Source: Erythrobacter sp. SD-21 (GTDB taxonomy: Bacteria; Pseudomonadota; Alphaproteobacteria; Sphingomonadales; Sphingomonadaceae). Taken from it: a DNA stretch of 64,000 nucleotides. Shown piece after piece: positions 1 to 7,148 of the stretch. The position numbers and the translations under genes were made by a program. The stretch is taken from assembly GCF_000181515.1 (NCBI RefSeq), contig NZ_ABCG01000002.1, positions 1-64,000 of the forward strand, written 5' to 3'. How positions within the stretch are numbered: the first letter of the stretch is position 1; the number at the start of each line of letters is the position of its first letter. Below the pieces are notes generated by a model that worked only from the letters and a program-made list of their open reading frames with translations, had not been told where the DNA came from and searched no databases.

Positions 1-1
1 T

Positions 2-241
2 CCGGCTTGCCGAGACCATCGCAGGTTCGTCGATGCCGAAGCGCGCGGGCAGCAGGATCCGAAGCCAGCCAGCGCGCGTGCTCGCTTCCTCCAGGCGTCC
101 GAGCGCGCCGTTGCAGAAATGGGGACCGATGGCCGCGTGGTGCTGGTCGGCGAAGCGGTGCTCGCGGGCGATGCCCCCGATGCCACCGACGAACTGCGCG
201 CACGGATCGCCCGCCAGCTTGAGCAGGGAGGCGGTCAGTGA
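2..241 (+). CDS. Probable TrbI (F-type) C-terminal end, 5'-truncated
   Basis: An open frame runs in from the left edge and stops at TGA 239-241, overlapping the GTG start of the next gene. The visible 79 residues end in a stretch containing VVLVGEAVLAGDAPDATDEL and a charged helix. This resembles the C-terminus of TrbI_Ftype proteins, small inner-membrane proteins that tune pilus behaviour. Its place directly before the S26 peptidase gene and traW fits the usual gene order traC-trbI-peptidase-traW. The N-terminal membrane helix lies outside the window, so the family call is an inference from context and a short tail. Confidence 0.5.
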   Translation, partial: PACRDHRRFVDAEARGQQDPKPASARARFLQASERAVAEMGTDGRVVLVGEAVLAGDAPDATDELRARIARQLEQGGGQ

Positions 242-759
242 CGCACTTTGCCACTCGCCTTGTCCGCACGATCAAACGGCCGTTCGTCCTGACCGCGCTG
301 GTGTTGTTGCCGCTCGGATGGGGCGCGGTTGACGCCTTCGCAAAAGACCATGCCTTCCTCATCAATACCAGCCCGAGCCTGCCCAACTGGGCCTTCTGGC
401 TCGACAAGCACGCGCGGATCGAGCGCGGCAGCCTGATCTTCTTCGAGCCGCCGGCAAGCAGGCTCGTCGAAGTGCATTTCGGAAAAGGCGCGCAGCTCTT
501 CGGCAAACGGGTGCTGGGCGTGCCGCGCGATGTCGTGAGCCACCGCGGTCACGAGGTCTTCATCAACGGTCAAAAGATCGCCGCGCGGCTCGATGAGACC
601 CGTCTCGGCATTGCGCTACACAAAGGCCCCGAAGGACCGATCCCCGACGGCTGCTTCTACACCGGGACCAGCCATCTCCGCGGCCTCGACAGCCGCTACG
701 CCGAGATCGGCTTCGTCTGCCGCGGCCAGATCCTCGGCAGCGGGAGGGCGATCCTGTGA
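238..759 (+). CDS. S26 family signal peptidase (TraF-RP4/TrhF type)
   Basis: 173 residues from a GTG start that overlaps the previous stop (GTGA). An N-terminal hydrophobic segment (about residues 15-35) is followed by NTSPSLPNWAFWL, matching the S26 box with its catalytic serine, and later by FGKRVLGVPRD, which carries the general-base lysine. Proteins of this kind are membrane-bound serine peptidases that process the pilin or other exported transfer proteins of conjugative elements. It is a different family from the thioredoxin-like TraF encoded further down. It sits at the head of the F-type cluster and overlaps traW by 4 bases, so it is almost certainly cotranscribed. Confidence 0.85.
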   Translation: MTHFATRLVRTIKRPFVLTALVLLPLGWGAVDAFAKDHAFLINTSPSLPNWAFWLDKHARIERGSLIFFEPPASRLVEVHFGKGAQLFGKRVLGVPRDVVSHRGHEVFINGQKIAARLDETRLGIALHKGPEGPIPDGCFYTGTSHLRGLDSRYAEIGFVCRGQILGSGRAIL

Positions 760-1394
760 GCAAGCTCATCCTCCCTACGGCCCTGCTTGCAGTCCTGCTC
801 TGCCCTGCCGAGGTGCTGGCACGCGACTATGGCCAGCGCGGCACGGTGTTTCCCGTGATCGAGCGCGACCTCCTCGAGCAGATCCATTCGCGCCTGACGC
901 AGATGGAACGTTCGGGAGAAACCGCGCGGCTCAATGAAGACCTGAAGCGCCGCACGATCGCGCGGGTGGGCCGACCCGACCCCGTCGCGGGAATCGTCCG
1001 GGCCAGCGAAGCGCGGCGCTGGCAATTCGATCCGACGATTACGCTCGCTGCCGATATCCGCGGCGCAAAAGGCGAGCTGATCCATGCCGCCGGCACGAGG
1101 GTCAATCCGCTCGACAGCGTCGGCCTTCGCGCCGATCTCCTGTTCCTCGATGGCGACGATCCCGATCAACTCACCTGGGCGCTGAAACAGGACGCCAATG
1201 CCAAGCTGATCCTGGTGAAGGGCGCGCCGCTCGAGCTGATGAAGGCTCGCCAGCGCCGCTTCTATTTCGATCAGGGCGGCAAGCTCACGGAGAGGTTCGG
1301 GATCAGGTCGGTGCCCGCACGCGTGCGCCAGCAGGGCCGCCTGCTGGAAATCAGCGAAATCGCGCTGCCACCGAAAAGGAGGTCAGCCCAATGA
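756..1394 (+). CDS. traW: Type-F conjugative transfer protein TraW
   Basis: 212 residues with an N-terminal signal peptide (hydrophobic to about residue 22, ending VLARDYG). It has the TraW pattern: a helical region after RGTVFPVIERDLL, the RRWQFDPTITL block near residue 90, and a C-terminal part with AKLILVKG and QRRFYFDQGGKLTERFGIRSVPA. TraW is a periplasmic protein needed for F-pilus assembly and in many relatives is associated with TrbC. It starts with GTG overlapping the peptidase stop and ends overlapping traU by ATGA, consistent with translational coupling. Confidence 0.92.
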   Translation: MSKLILPTALLAVLLCPAEVLARDYGQRGTVFPVIERDLLEQIHSRLTQMERSGETARLNEDLKRRTIARVGRPDPVAGIVRASEARRWQFDPTITLAADIRGAKGELIHAAGTRVNPLDSVGLRADLLFLDGDDPDQLTWALKQDANAKLILVKGAPLELMKARQRRFYFDQGGKLTERFGIRSVPARVRQQGRLLEISEIALPPKRRSAQ

Positions 1395-2404
1395 CCCGTC
1401 TAAGAAAGTTGGCGCTTGTTCTGGCCGCTATTCTTGGTCTCGCCACCGCAACGCCCGCCATGGCCGATGCCGGTCCCGGTCGCTGCACCGGCAGCTTCGT
1501 CAACCCGATCACCGACATCTGCTGGTCGTGCCTGTTCCCGATCTCCATCGGCGGACTGGACATCTGGCCGTCGAGCCGGCCCGATCCCGATAACCCCGAT
1601 CTGCCGGTGTGCCTGTGCGGTCTAAGGCCCGGGATCGCGATGGGCTTCTGGGAACCGGTGCGGCTTGCCGATGTCAGCATGAAGCCGTGGTGCTTCGTAA
1701 ACCTCGGCGGCATGAAACTCGATCCGGGCTTCGATATCGGCTTCCGCTCGATCTCGGGTCCATCAGCAGTGGGCGGCGCGAGCCAGTATTATTCGAGCTG
1801 GCACGTCCACTGGTATGCCTATCCGCTGATCTACTGGATGGAGATCGTCGCCGATTTCCTGTGCCTGGAATCGGGTTCGATCGACATTCTCTACATCTCC
1901 GAGATCGATCCGCTGTGGCAGGATTCCGAGCTCACCGCGATCATCAACCCCGAAGCCGTGCTGTTTGCCAACCCGCTGGCGCTCGCCGCTTGTGCGGCCG
2001 ACTGCGTCGCCTCGACCGCGAAGCTGCCGATCGACGAGATGTTCTGGTGCGCGGGCTGCCAGGGATCGATGTACCCGATGAACGGTAATGTCTCCGCCTC
2101 GATCGGGCATGTGCAGGCCTCGCGGCTCGTGCTCTCGCGCTTTGCCTACAAGCTCCACCGCGAACTCGTCTCGTGGGGAACGATGGGATCCAAGGGCCTG
2201 TGCGGCAAATATTTGATGCCGGTGATGCGCAAGCAGCAATACCGCTTCCAGGCCACCAACCCCAACCCGGCGACCTCGGGCCGTTACGCCTGCCCGCCTA
2301 TCGGCGCCTCCACCACCTTTCAATCGGCCGGACAGGTCATCCCCGCCATCGGTGAAGACATGGGATACCTCGTCTGGCGCAAGCGGAACTGCTGCGCGCT
2401 ATGA
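1391..2404 (+). CDS. traU: Conjugal transfer protein TraU
   Basis: 337 residues, with a signal peptide ending around PAMADA (residues 1-26). The mature protein is rich in cysteine (GRCTGSF, DICWSCLFP, VCLCGLRPG, AACAADCVAS, WCAGCQGSMYP), the hallmark of TraU, a periplasmic protein essential for DNA transfer whose fold depends on disulphides made by the Trx-like proteins of the same operon. The length is close to F TraU. The start overlaps traW (ATGA) and the end overlaps trbC (ATGA). Confidence 0.95.
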   Translation: MTRLRKLALVLAAILGLATATPAMADAGPGRCTGSFVNPITDICWSCLFPISIGGLDIWPSSRPDPDNPDLPVCLCGLRPGIAMGFWEPVRLADVSMKPWCFVNLGGMKLDPGFDIGFRSISGPSAVGGASQYYSSWHVHWYAYPLIYWMEIVADFLCLESGSIDILYISEIDPLWQDSELTAIINPEAVLFANPLALAACAADCVASTAKLPIDEMFWCAGCQGSMYPMNGNVSASIGHVQASRLVLSRFAYKLHRELVSWGTMGSKGLCGKYLMPVMRKQQYRFQATNPNPATSGRYACPPIGASTTFQSAGQVIPAIGEDMGYLVWRKRNCCAL

Positions 2405-3153
2405 ACAAACACCTCCTTCTTTTGCCCGTCGGCCTTGCCGTCACCCTCGGTGGCCTCGCTCTCGCCCAGAGCGCGCCCGAAGGCATCGACCTTGAAGCGA
2501 TCCGCGAGCGTGCGGCCGAACACGCCGACGATGCGCAGGCGCTCAGCACCAATGTCCGCCAGCGCGCCGAGGCGCTGACCGAGGACGCACAGACTATCCA
2601 GGCGCAAGCGCAGGCCAATCGCGCGGCCTATGCGGACAGCATCAAGGCAATCGAGACCGATGCCATCCTCGACTTCGACGCGATGATCGCGGGGCAAGCT
2701 GCCGCCGAGAAGGCATCGCTCGGGGGAGCCCCCCGCTTCATTGCCTTTGCCAGCCTGTCGATGCCGCCCGAGGCGCTGAAAGCACTGGTCCGCGACATGA
2801 CCAGGGCGGGAGGTGTCACCGTGCTGCGCGGCTTCCCGCAAGGAAACAGCGAGGCGTTCAAGAAGCGGCTCGCCGCCATCTGGAGCAGCCGCGACGCGGC
2901 CGGTTCGCTCGGCATTGATCCAAGGCTGTTTCGCGCGTTCAACATCGAGGCCGCGCCGAGCTTCGTCATGCTCAGCACCGAGTTCAGCCCATGCGACGGG
3001 TTCGATTGCACCAGCGAGGTGCCGCCACACGACCGTATCGCCGGCAACATCAGCGTAAGCGAAGTCCTCGATACCTTCGCCTCGGGCAAGGGTCCGGGCG
3101 CCGAGCTTGCCCGTCTCCATCTGCGCCAGCTCTCCAGGGAGGAACGGCCATGA
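2401..3153 (+). CDS. trbC: Type-F conjugative transfer pilus assembly protein TrbC
   Basis: 250 residues with a signal peptide (LLLLPVGLAVTLGGLALAQ). A helical, Ala/Glu-rich linker (residues 25-100) precedes the TrbC_Ftype domain beginning RFIAFASLSMPPEALKALVRD and continuing with VTVLRGFPQGN and an FRAFNIEAAPSFVML segment that resembles a thioredoxin-like fold without a CxxC. TrbC is a periplasmic partner of TraW in F-pilus assembly. Overlaps on both sides (ATGA) keep it in the operon. Confidence 0.93.
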   Translation: MNKHLLLLPVGLAVTLGGLALAQSAPEGIDLEAIRERAAEHADDAQALSTNVRQRAEALTEDAQTIQAQAQANRAAYADSIKAIETDAILDFDAMIAGQAAAEKASLGGAPRFIAFASLSMPPEALKALVRDMTRAGGVTVLRGFPQGNSEAFKKRLAAIWSSRDAAGSLGIDPRLFRAFNIEAAPSFVMLSTEFSPCDGFDCTSEVPPHDRIAGNISVSEVLDTFASGKGPGAELARLHLRQLSREERP

Positions 3154-4883
3154 CCGGCAGAACTCTCGCCAATATCCTTGCCGCGATCATCACCGTGACC
3201 AGTGCATCGGCGCTTCACGCTCAGACCCGCGATGAAGCCCGGGCCGATGGCAAGGACTTTGCCACCGAGCTGCTGGGCGAGGCGCGCGACGCCGCAACGA
3301 CCAATCCTGATGCAGCGCGCGTTCCCAATTTCGATCCGCAGGCGACGCGCGACCTGCAGGATCTTGCGCGCGATCCCGACCAGATCGAGGCCCGCGGACG
3401 CAGTGCCGCGACGACCAGCACGCCGATGCGGACGATCCGCGACAGCATGGCCAATCGCGCAAGGTTCGAGCCGAACGAGATCGAGGACGTGATTGCCCGC
3501 AGCCTCGCGATCAACGAGACGCCGCTCGACTACACCAGCGGCATGGCAATTTCGGGCAGCCAGGGATCGTGCGTGCCGCTGCCGCCTGGTTCGGGGTCGG
3601 CGGGCACCTATACCGCGACCTGCAATACGGGCACACGGATCGATCAGTCGGCAGGCCAATGCACGGTCCCGCTCGTCGCCAGGGTCAGCCAGAAACCACA
3701 GTATCATTACCTTTGCAGCCCATTGGGCAGCTTCAACCTGTCAGGTGAGCCGGATTGCGAAGAGTTTTCGGGCGCTCTTTGCCGGGTGACCGGACACCGG
3801 GACGGTCCTTGCCTGCAGTGGGGTTGGTCCGGCGGTCGCAAGTGGTGCACCGAGCCGGGCGATCCGATTACCGAGCTGACCTGCGACGAACAGGTCGCGG
3901 GGCAGACGCCCTACCGCATCGCCACGGCAACCACCGTCACAACGACCCCTGACGAAAGCCAGTGCACAGGTCTTGCGGACAATAGCGATTGCACGCTGGA
4001 CGCAGAGATCTGCACCGATACCGATCCGCAGACCCGCGTGATCGACGGCGTCTCTGTCACCAGGCCCTGCTGGGAATGGCAACGCAGCTACACCTGTATC
4101 GCGCGCGAAGCGGCGACCGACTGCTCCGACATCGAAATCCAGGGCACCTGCCGCTTTGTCCGCGAGGAATGTCTTACCGACGAAACTCCCTGCGAGACCT
4201 GGGAGCGCATCTACGAGTGCCCGCTTCCCGGGAACGACAGCTCCACCCAGTTTGTCTGCGACGGTGATGTCTATTGCATCGACGGCAGCTGCGAGACGAT
4301 CGAGCGCACCGCGAACGATGAGTTCAAGGATGCCGTCACCGCCCTCCATGCGATGAACGAGGCCCGCGGCCAGTTCGATCCTGAGACGCTGACGCTGTTC
4401 CGCGGCACGCGCAACACCTGCTCATCCAAGGTCTTCGGCGTGCTCAACTGCTGCAAGGGTAAGGGTTTCCCGCTCATCCCCGGGATCAGCCTTTTGGTCG
4501 CGCTTGGCTGCAGCCGCGAGGAGGTGCTGCTCCACGAACGCGATGCGCAAGGGCTGTGCGCTTATGTGGGGACCTATTGCTCGGACAAGTTCCTCGGCGT
4601 CTGCCTGACCAAGAAGAAGGTTTACTGCTGCTTCGAAAGCAAGCTCTCGCGGATCCTGCAGGAACAGGGCCGGCGCCAGCTGCCCAAGCCTTGGGACAAG
4701 CCCAAGGAAGAGCAGTGCGAGGGGTTCACACTCGACGAATTCGCCCGGCTCGACCTCAGCCAGATGGATTTTTCCGAAGTCTATGCCGAGTTCACCGAGG
4801 CTGCGCGGCTCCCCGACGAGCTCGAAACCAGCATCCTCATCCAGCAGAAAATCGAAGACTATTACGCAAGGAGTGGCCAATGA
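3150..4883 (+). CDS. traN: Mating-pair stabilisation protein TraN
   Basis: 577 residues from the ATG at 3150. A longer open frame exists upstream, but 3150 overlaps the trbC stop as ATGA, follows a GGGAGGAA ribosome site, and begins a signal peptide (ILAAIITVTSASALHA). The protein is very rich in cysteine, with repeated ECLTDETPCETWERIYECP-like units, as in TraN, the outer-membrane adhesin that stabilises mating pairs by contacting a recipient receptor. The C-terminal part (KVFGVLNCCKGKG, CAYVGTYCSDKFLG, KVYCCFESKLSRILQEQGR) is the conserved TraN segment. The extracellular middle part cannot be assigned a receptor. Confidence 0.93.
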   Translation: MTGRTLANILAAIITVTSASALHAQTRDEARADGKDFATELLGEARDAATTNPDAARVPNFDPQATRDLQDLARDPDQIEARGRSAATTSTPMRTIRDSMANRARFEPNEIEDVIARSLAINETPLDYTSGMAISGSQGSCVPLPPGSGSAGTYTATCNTGTRIDQSAGQCTVPLVARVSQKPQYHYLCSPLGSFNLSGEPDCEEFSGALCRVTGHRDGPCLQWGWSGGRKWCTEPGDPITELTCDEQVAGQTPYRIATATTVTTTPDESQCTGLADNSDCTLDAEICTDTDPQTRVIDGVSVTRPCWEWQRSYTCIAREAATDCSDIEIQGTCRFVREECLTDETPCETWERIYECPLPGNDSSTQFVCDGDVYCIDGSCETIERTANDEFKDAVTALHAMNEARGQFDPETLTLFRGTRNTCSSKVFGVLNCCKGKGFPLIPGISLLVALGCSREEVLLHERDAQGLCAYVGTYCSDKFLGVCLTKKKVYCCFESKLSRILQEQGRRQLPKPWDKPKEEQCEGFTLDEFARLDLSQMDFSEVYAEFTEAARLPDELETSILIQQKIEDYYARSGQ

Positions 4884-5710
4884 CGCGCCGCCAATCACTG
4901 CCGATGCTGGCCCTCCCAGTACTGGCCATGTGTCTCGCTGCGCTGCTTCCCGTTCGGGCAGTTGCCCAGGAAGCGCGCCAGACAGAGCCAGCTGCCTCGG
5001 CAGACAGCCTCTACTGCGAGCAGCGCAGGCTCGGCTACTGGTTCTATTGCGTCAGGCCGGAGCCGGCAGAGGAGCCGGAGATGGCGCAGCCACCGGCCCA
5101 GGTAACCGCCACGCAAGAACTCGACGCGGTCACGGGGGAACTGCGCGAGCTCAAGGCACGCGCGATCCTCTATCCGACGCCGGAAAACGTCACCGCCTAT
5201 ATCCGTTTCCAGCGTGCCCAGCTCGACCGGGCTTCGTTGTTCTCCGATGTCTGGCAGCGCGCGATCTGGCAGGATCCCGAGCTCGACTACACGCTCGAAC
5301 GGCCGGTCGGCGCGCTCGCCAAGAAGCAATGGCAGGACGCGCGCGCGGCCGACCGCGACGCGGTGATGGCCAGGCTCTCCGAACGCTATGGCCTGTTCTA
5401 CTTCTTCGCCCAGACCTGCGGCGCCTGCGAAGTGATGAGCCCGATCGTGCGCTCGGTGGCGGACCGCTGGCATATCACGGTCCGGGCGATCTCGACCGAT
5501 GGCGGACCGTCCCGGCACTTCCCCGACTACAAGGTCGAAAGCGGCCAGCGACCGCGCATGGGGCTCGAGCCCGGCATCACCCCGGCGCTTGTGCTGTGGG
5601 ACAGCGTGGCCAGGCGCACGATCCCGATCGGATACGGCGTGCTCTCGGCCGACGAGCTGCAGGACCGCATCTACCTCCTCACCTCGAAGGAAGCCGGACA
5701 TGATTACTAG
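4880..5710 (+). CDS. traF: Type-F conjugative transfer protein TraF (thioredoxin-like)
   Basis: 276 residues from ATG 4880, which overlaps the traN stop (ATGA) and follows AAGGAG. It has an N-terminal signal segment (LALPVLAMCLAALLPVRAVA), then CEQRRLGYWFYC, then the TraF_F helical region ENVTAYIRFQRAQLDRASLFSDVWQRA. The C-terminal domain is a thioredoxin fold with an intact CxxC (YFFAQTCGACEVMSP), so it may act as an oxidoreductase or isomerase for the cysteine-rich TraU, TraN and TraH. F-plasmid TraF itself lacks a CxxC, so this copy may combine the TraF and TrbB roles (inference). It overlaps traH by 11 bases. Confidence 0.92.
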   Translation: MTRRQSLPMLALPVLAMCLAALLPVRAVAQEARQTEPAASADSLYCEQRRLGYWFYCVRPEPAEEPEMAQPPAQVTATQELDAVTGELRELKARAILYPTPENVTAYIRFQRAQLDRASLFSDVWQRAIWQDPELDYTLERPVGALAKKQWQDARAADRDAVMARLSERYGLFYFFAQTCGACEVMSPIVRSVADRWHITVRAISTDGGPSRHFPDYKVESGQRPRMGLEPGITPALVLWDSVARRTIPIGYGVLSADELQDRIYLLTSKEAGHDY

Positions 5711-7136
5711 CATCCGCAATGCGGCGCTCACCATAGCTGCCGCCGGCATGGTCGCGTCCCCCGTCGCCGCAAACGTCGGCGACAGCATGGACCGTTTCAT
5801 GGACGACATGGGCGCTGCGGCCAATGTCACCGGGCCGAGCGCGTTCGAAGGACAGTCGGCGGGCTATTACAGCCTCGGCAATGTCTGGACGCGCTTCCCG
5901 CAAAAGACGACCAACATCGCCAATCTCCAGCTTCCGCGTGCCCGCGCTGGTTGCGGCGGTATCGATATCTTCGCCGGGTCCTTCTCCTTCATCAACGCGA
6001 GCGAGATGGTCGCATTGCTCAAGGCCGTCGCGAACAATGCGGTGGGGTTCGCCTTTAGTCTGGCGATCGATACCGTCTGCCCCGAGTGCAACAAGATCAT
6101 GCAGGAGTTCAGCCAGAAGGCGCAGCTCATGAACAATCTCTCGATCAACTCCTGCGAGATGGCGCAGGGGCTGGTCGGCGGCGTCTGGCCCAAGGGCGAT
6201 CTCGCCGACAAGGCGATCTGCGAAGCGATCGGCAATTCCGAAGGCATCTTCACCGACTATGCCGCGGCCAAGCATGGTTGCGGCACCAGGGGCCAGCGCG
6301 CCTCGACCAACGAGGGCGCCGGCGCCGATTATGCCGACGTCAATCCCGGTGTGCCGCGCAATTACACCTGGCATGTCCTCAAGCAGAGCGCCTTCTTCAA
6401 CCCCGGTGGCACTTTCGACCGCGATCTTGCCGAGTATGCGATGACGCTCATCGGCACGGTGATCTACGTGCCGCCCCGCGACGACGAACCGGGCAAGTTC
6501 GTGCCTTTCGCGGGCGATGCCTCTTCTACGCTGGTGACCGCGCTGCTCGACGGGACACAGGGCCAGTCGGTGCGGGTGTTCCAGTGCGACGAGCCCGACC
6601 AGTGCCTCAACCCGACTTTCCAGCAGATGAGTCTCACGAGCGCGAAGGCCATCCGGCCGCGCGTTGCCCGGCTCATCGGCAGCATGGTCGAGGCCATCCG
6701 CAGCGACACAGCGATCGGCAACGAGGAAAAGGAATTGCTCCAGGTGGCATCGGTGCCGCTCTATAAGATCCTCACCGTACAGGCGGCCTATGGTCGCGGG
6801 ATGGCCACCGACGACCGCGACACGCTGGCCGAGATTGCCAGCATCGATCTCCTCTATGCCATTCTCGAGCGCATCACCGCAGAGGCTGGACGCTCGATGG
6901 CGAGTTTCATCGCGGCCGATGAAGCGAAGCTTGCGATTTGGCGCGCTCAGGTTGCCGAGGTGCGATCGAGCCTCGCCCAGCGGCAAGCGACCGGACAGGC
7001 GCGGGTCTCGGCGATCATGCAGATCATCGAAAAGACGGCGATGATCGAGAACATGCTCGCTGCCTCGATGTCACCGTCGATGGCGGCCGCGCTCGACTGG
7101 TCGCGCGGGATGCAGTCCCGCTCCATCGTTCCATAA
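5700..7136 (+). CDS. traH: Conjugal transfer protein TraH
   Basis: 478 residues from ATG 5700, inside the end of traF; the longer upstream frame lacks a signal peptide, while this start gives one (ALTIAAAGMVASPVAANVGD). TraH signatures are SMDRFMDDMGAAANVTGPSAFEGQSAGYYSLGN at the start (shown here only as landmarks at residues about 29-61), GCGGIDIFAGSFSFINASE, a CPECNKIM pair and NSCEMAQGLVGG. TraH is a periplasmic/outer-membrane-associated protein needed for pilus assembly with TraF, TraW and TraU. Twelve bases separate it from traG. Confidence 0.94.
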   Translation: MITSIRNAALTIAAAGMVASPVAANVGDSMDRFMDDMGAAANVTGPSAFEGQSAGYYSLGNVWTRFPQKTTNIANLQLPRARAGCGGIDIFAGSFSFINASEMVALLKAVANNAVGFAFSLAIDTVCPECNKIMQEFSQKAQLMNNLSINSCEMAQGLVGGVWPKGDLADKAICEAIGNSEGIFTDYAAAKHGCGTRGQRASTNEGAGADYADVNPGVPRNYTWHVLKQSAFFNPGGTFDRDLAEYAMTLIGTVIYVPPRDDEPGKFVPFAGDASSTLVTALLDGTQGQSVRVFQCDEPDQCLNPTFQQMSLTSAKAIRPRVARLIGSMVEAIRSDTAIGNEEKELLQVASVPLYKILTVQAAYGRGMATDDRDTLAEIASIDLLYAILERITAEAGRSMASFIAADEAKLAIWRAQVAEVRSSLAQRQATGQARVSAIMQIIEKTAMIENMLAASMSPSMAAALDWSRGMQSRSIVP

Positions 7137-7148
7137 GGGTCAGGCAGC

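Noticed and set aside
2991..3149. Upstream extension of the traN frame
   Set aside because: It lies inside trbC in another frame, has no signal peptide, and the ATG at 3150 overlaps the trbC stop with a good ribosome site.
5679..6986. Long minus frame (435 codons) under traH
   Set aside because: Antisense shadow of traH; no start signal or recognisable domain.
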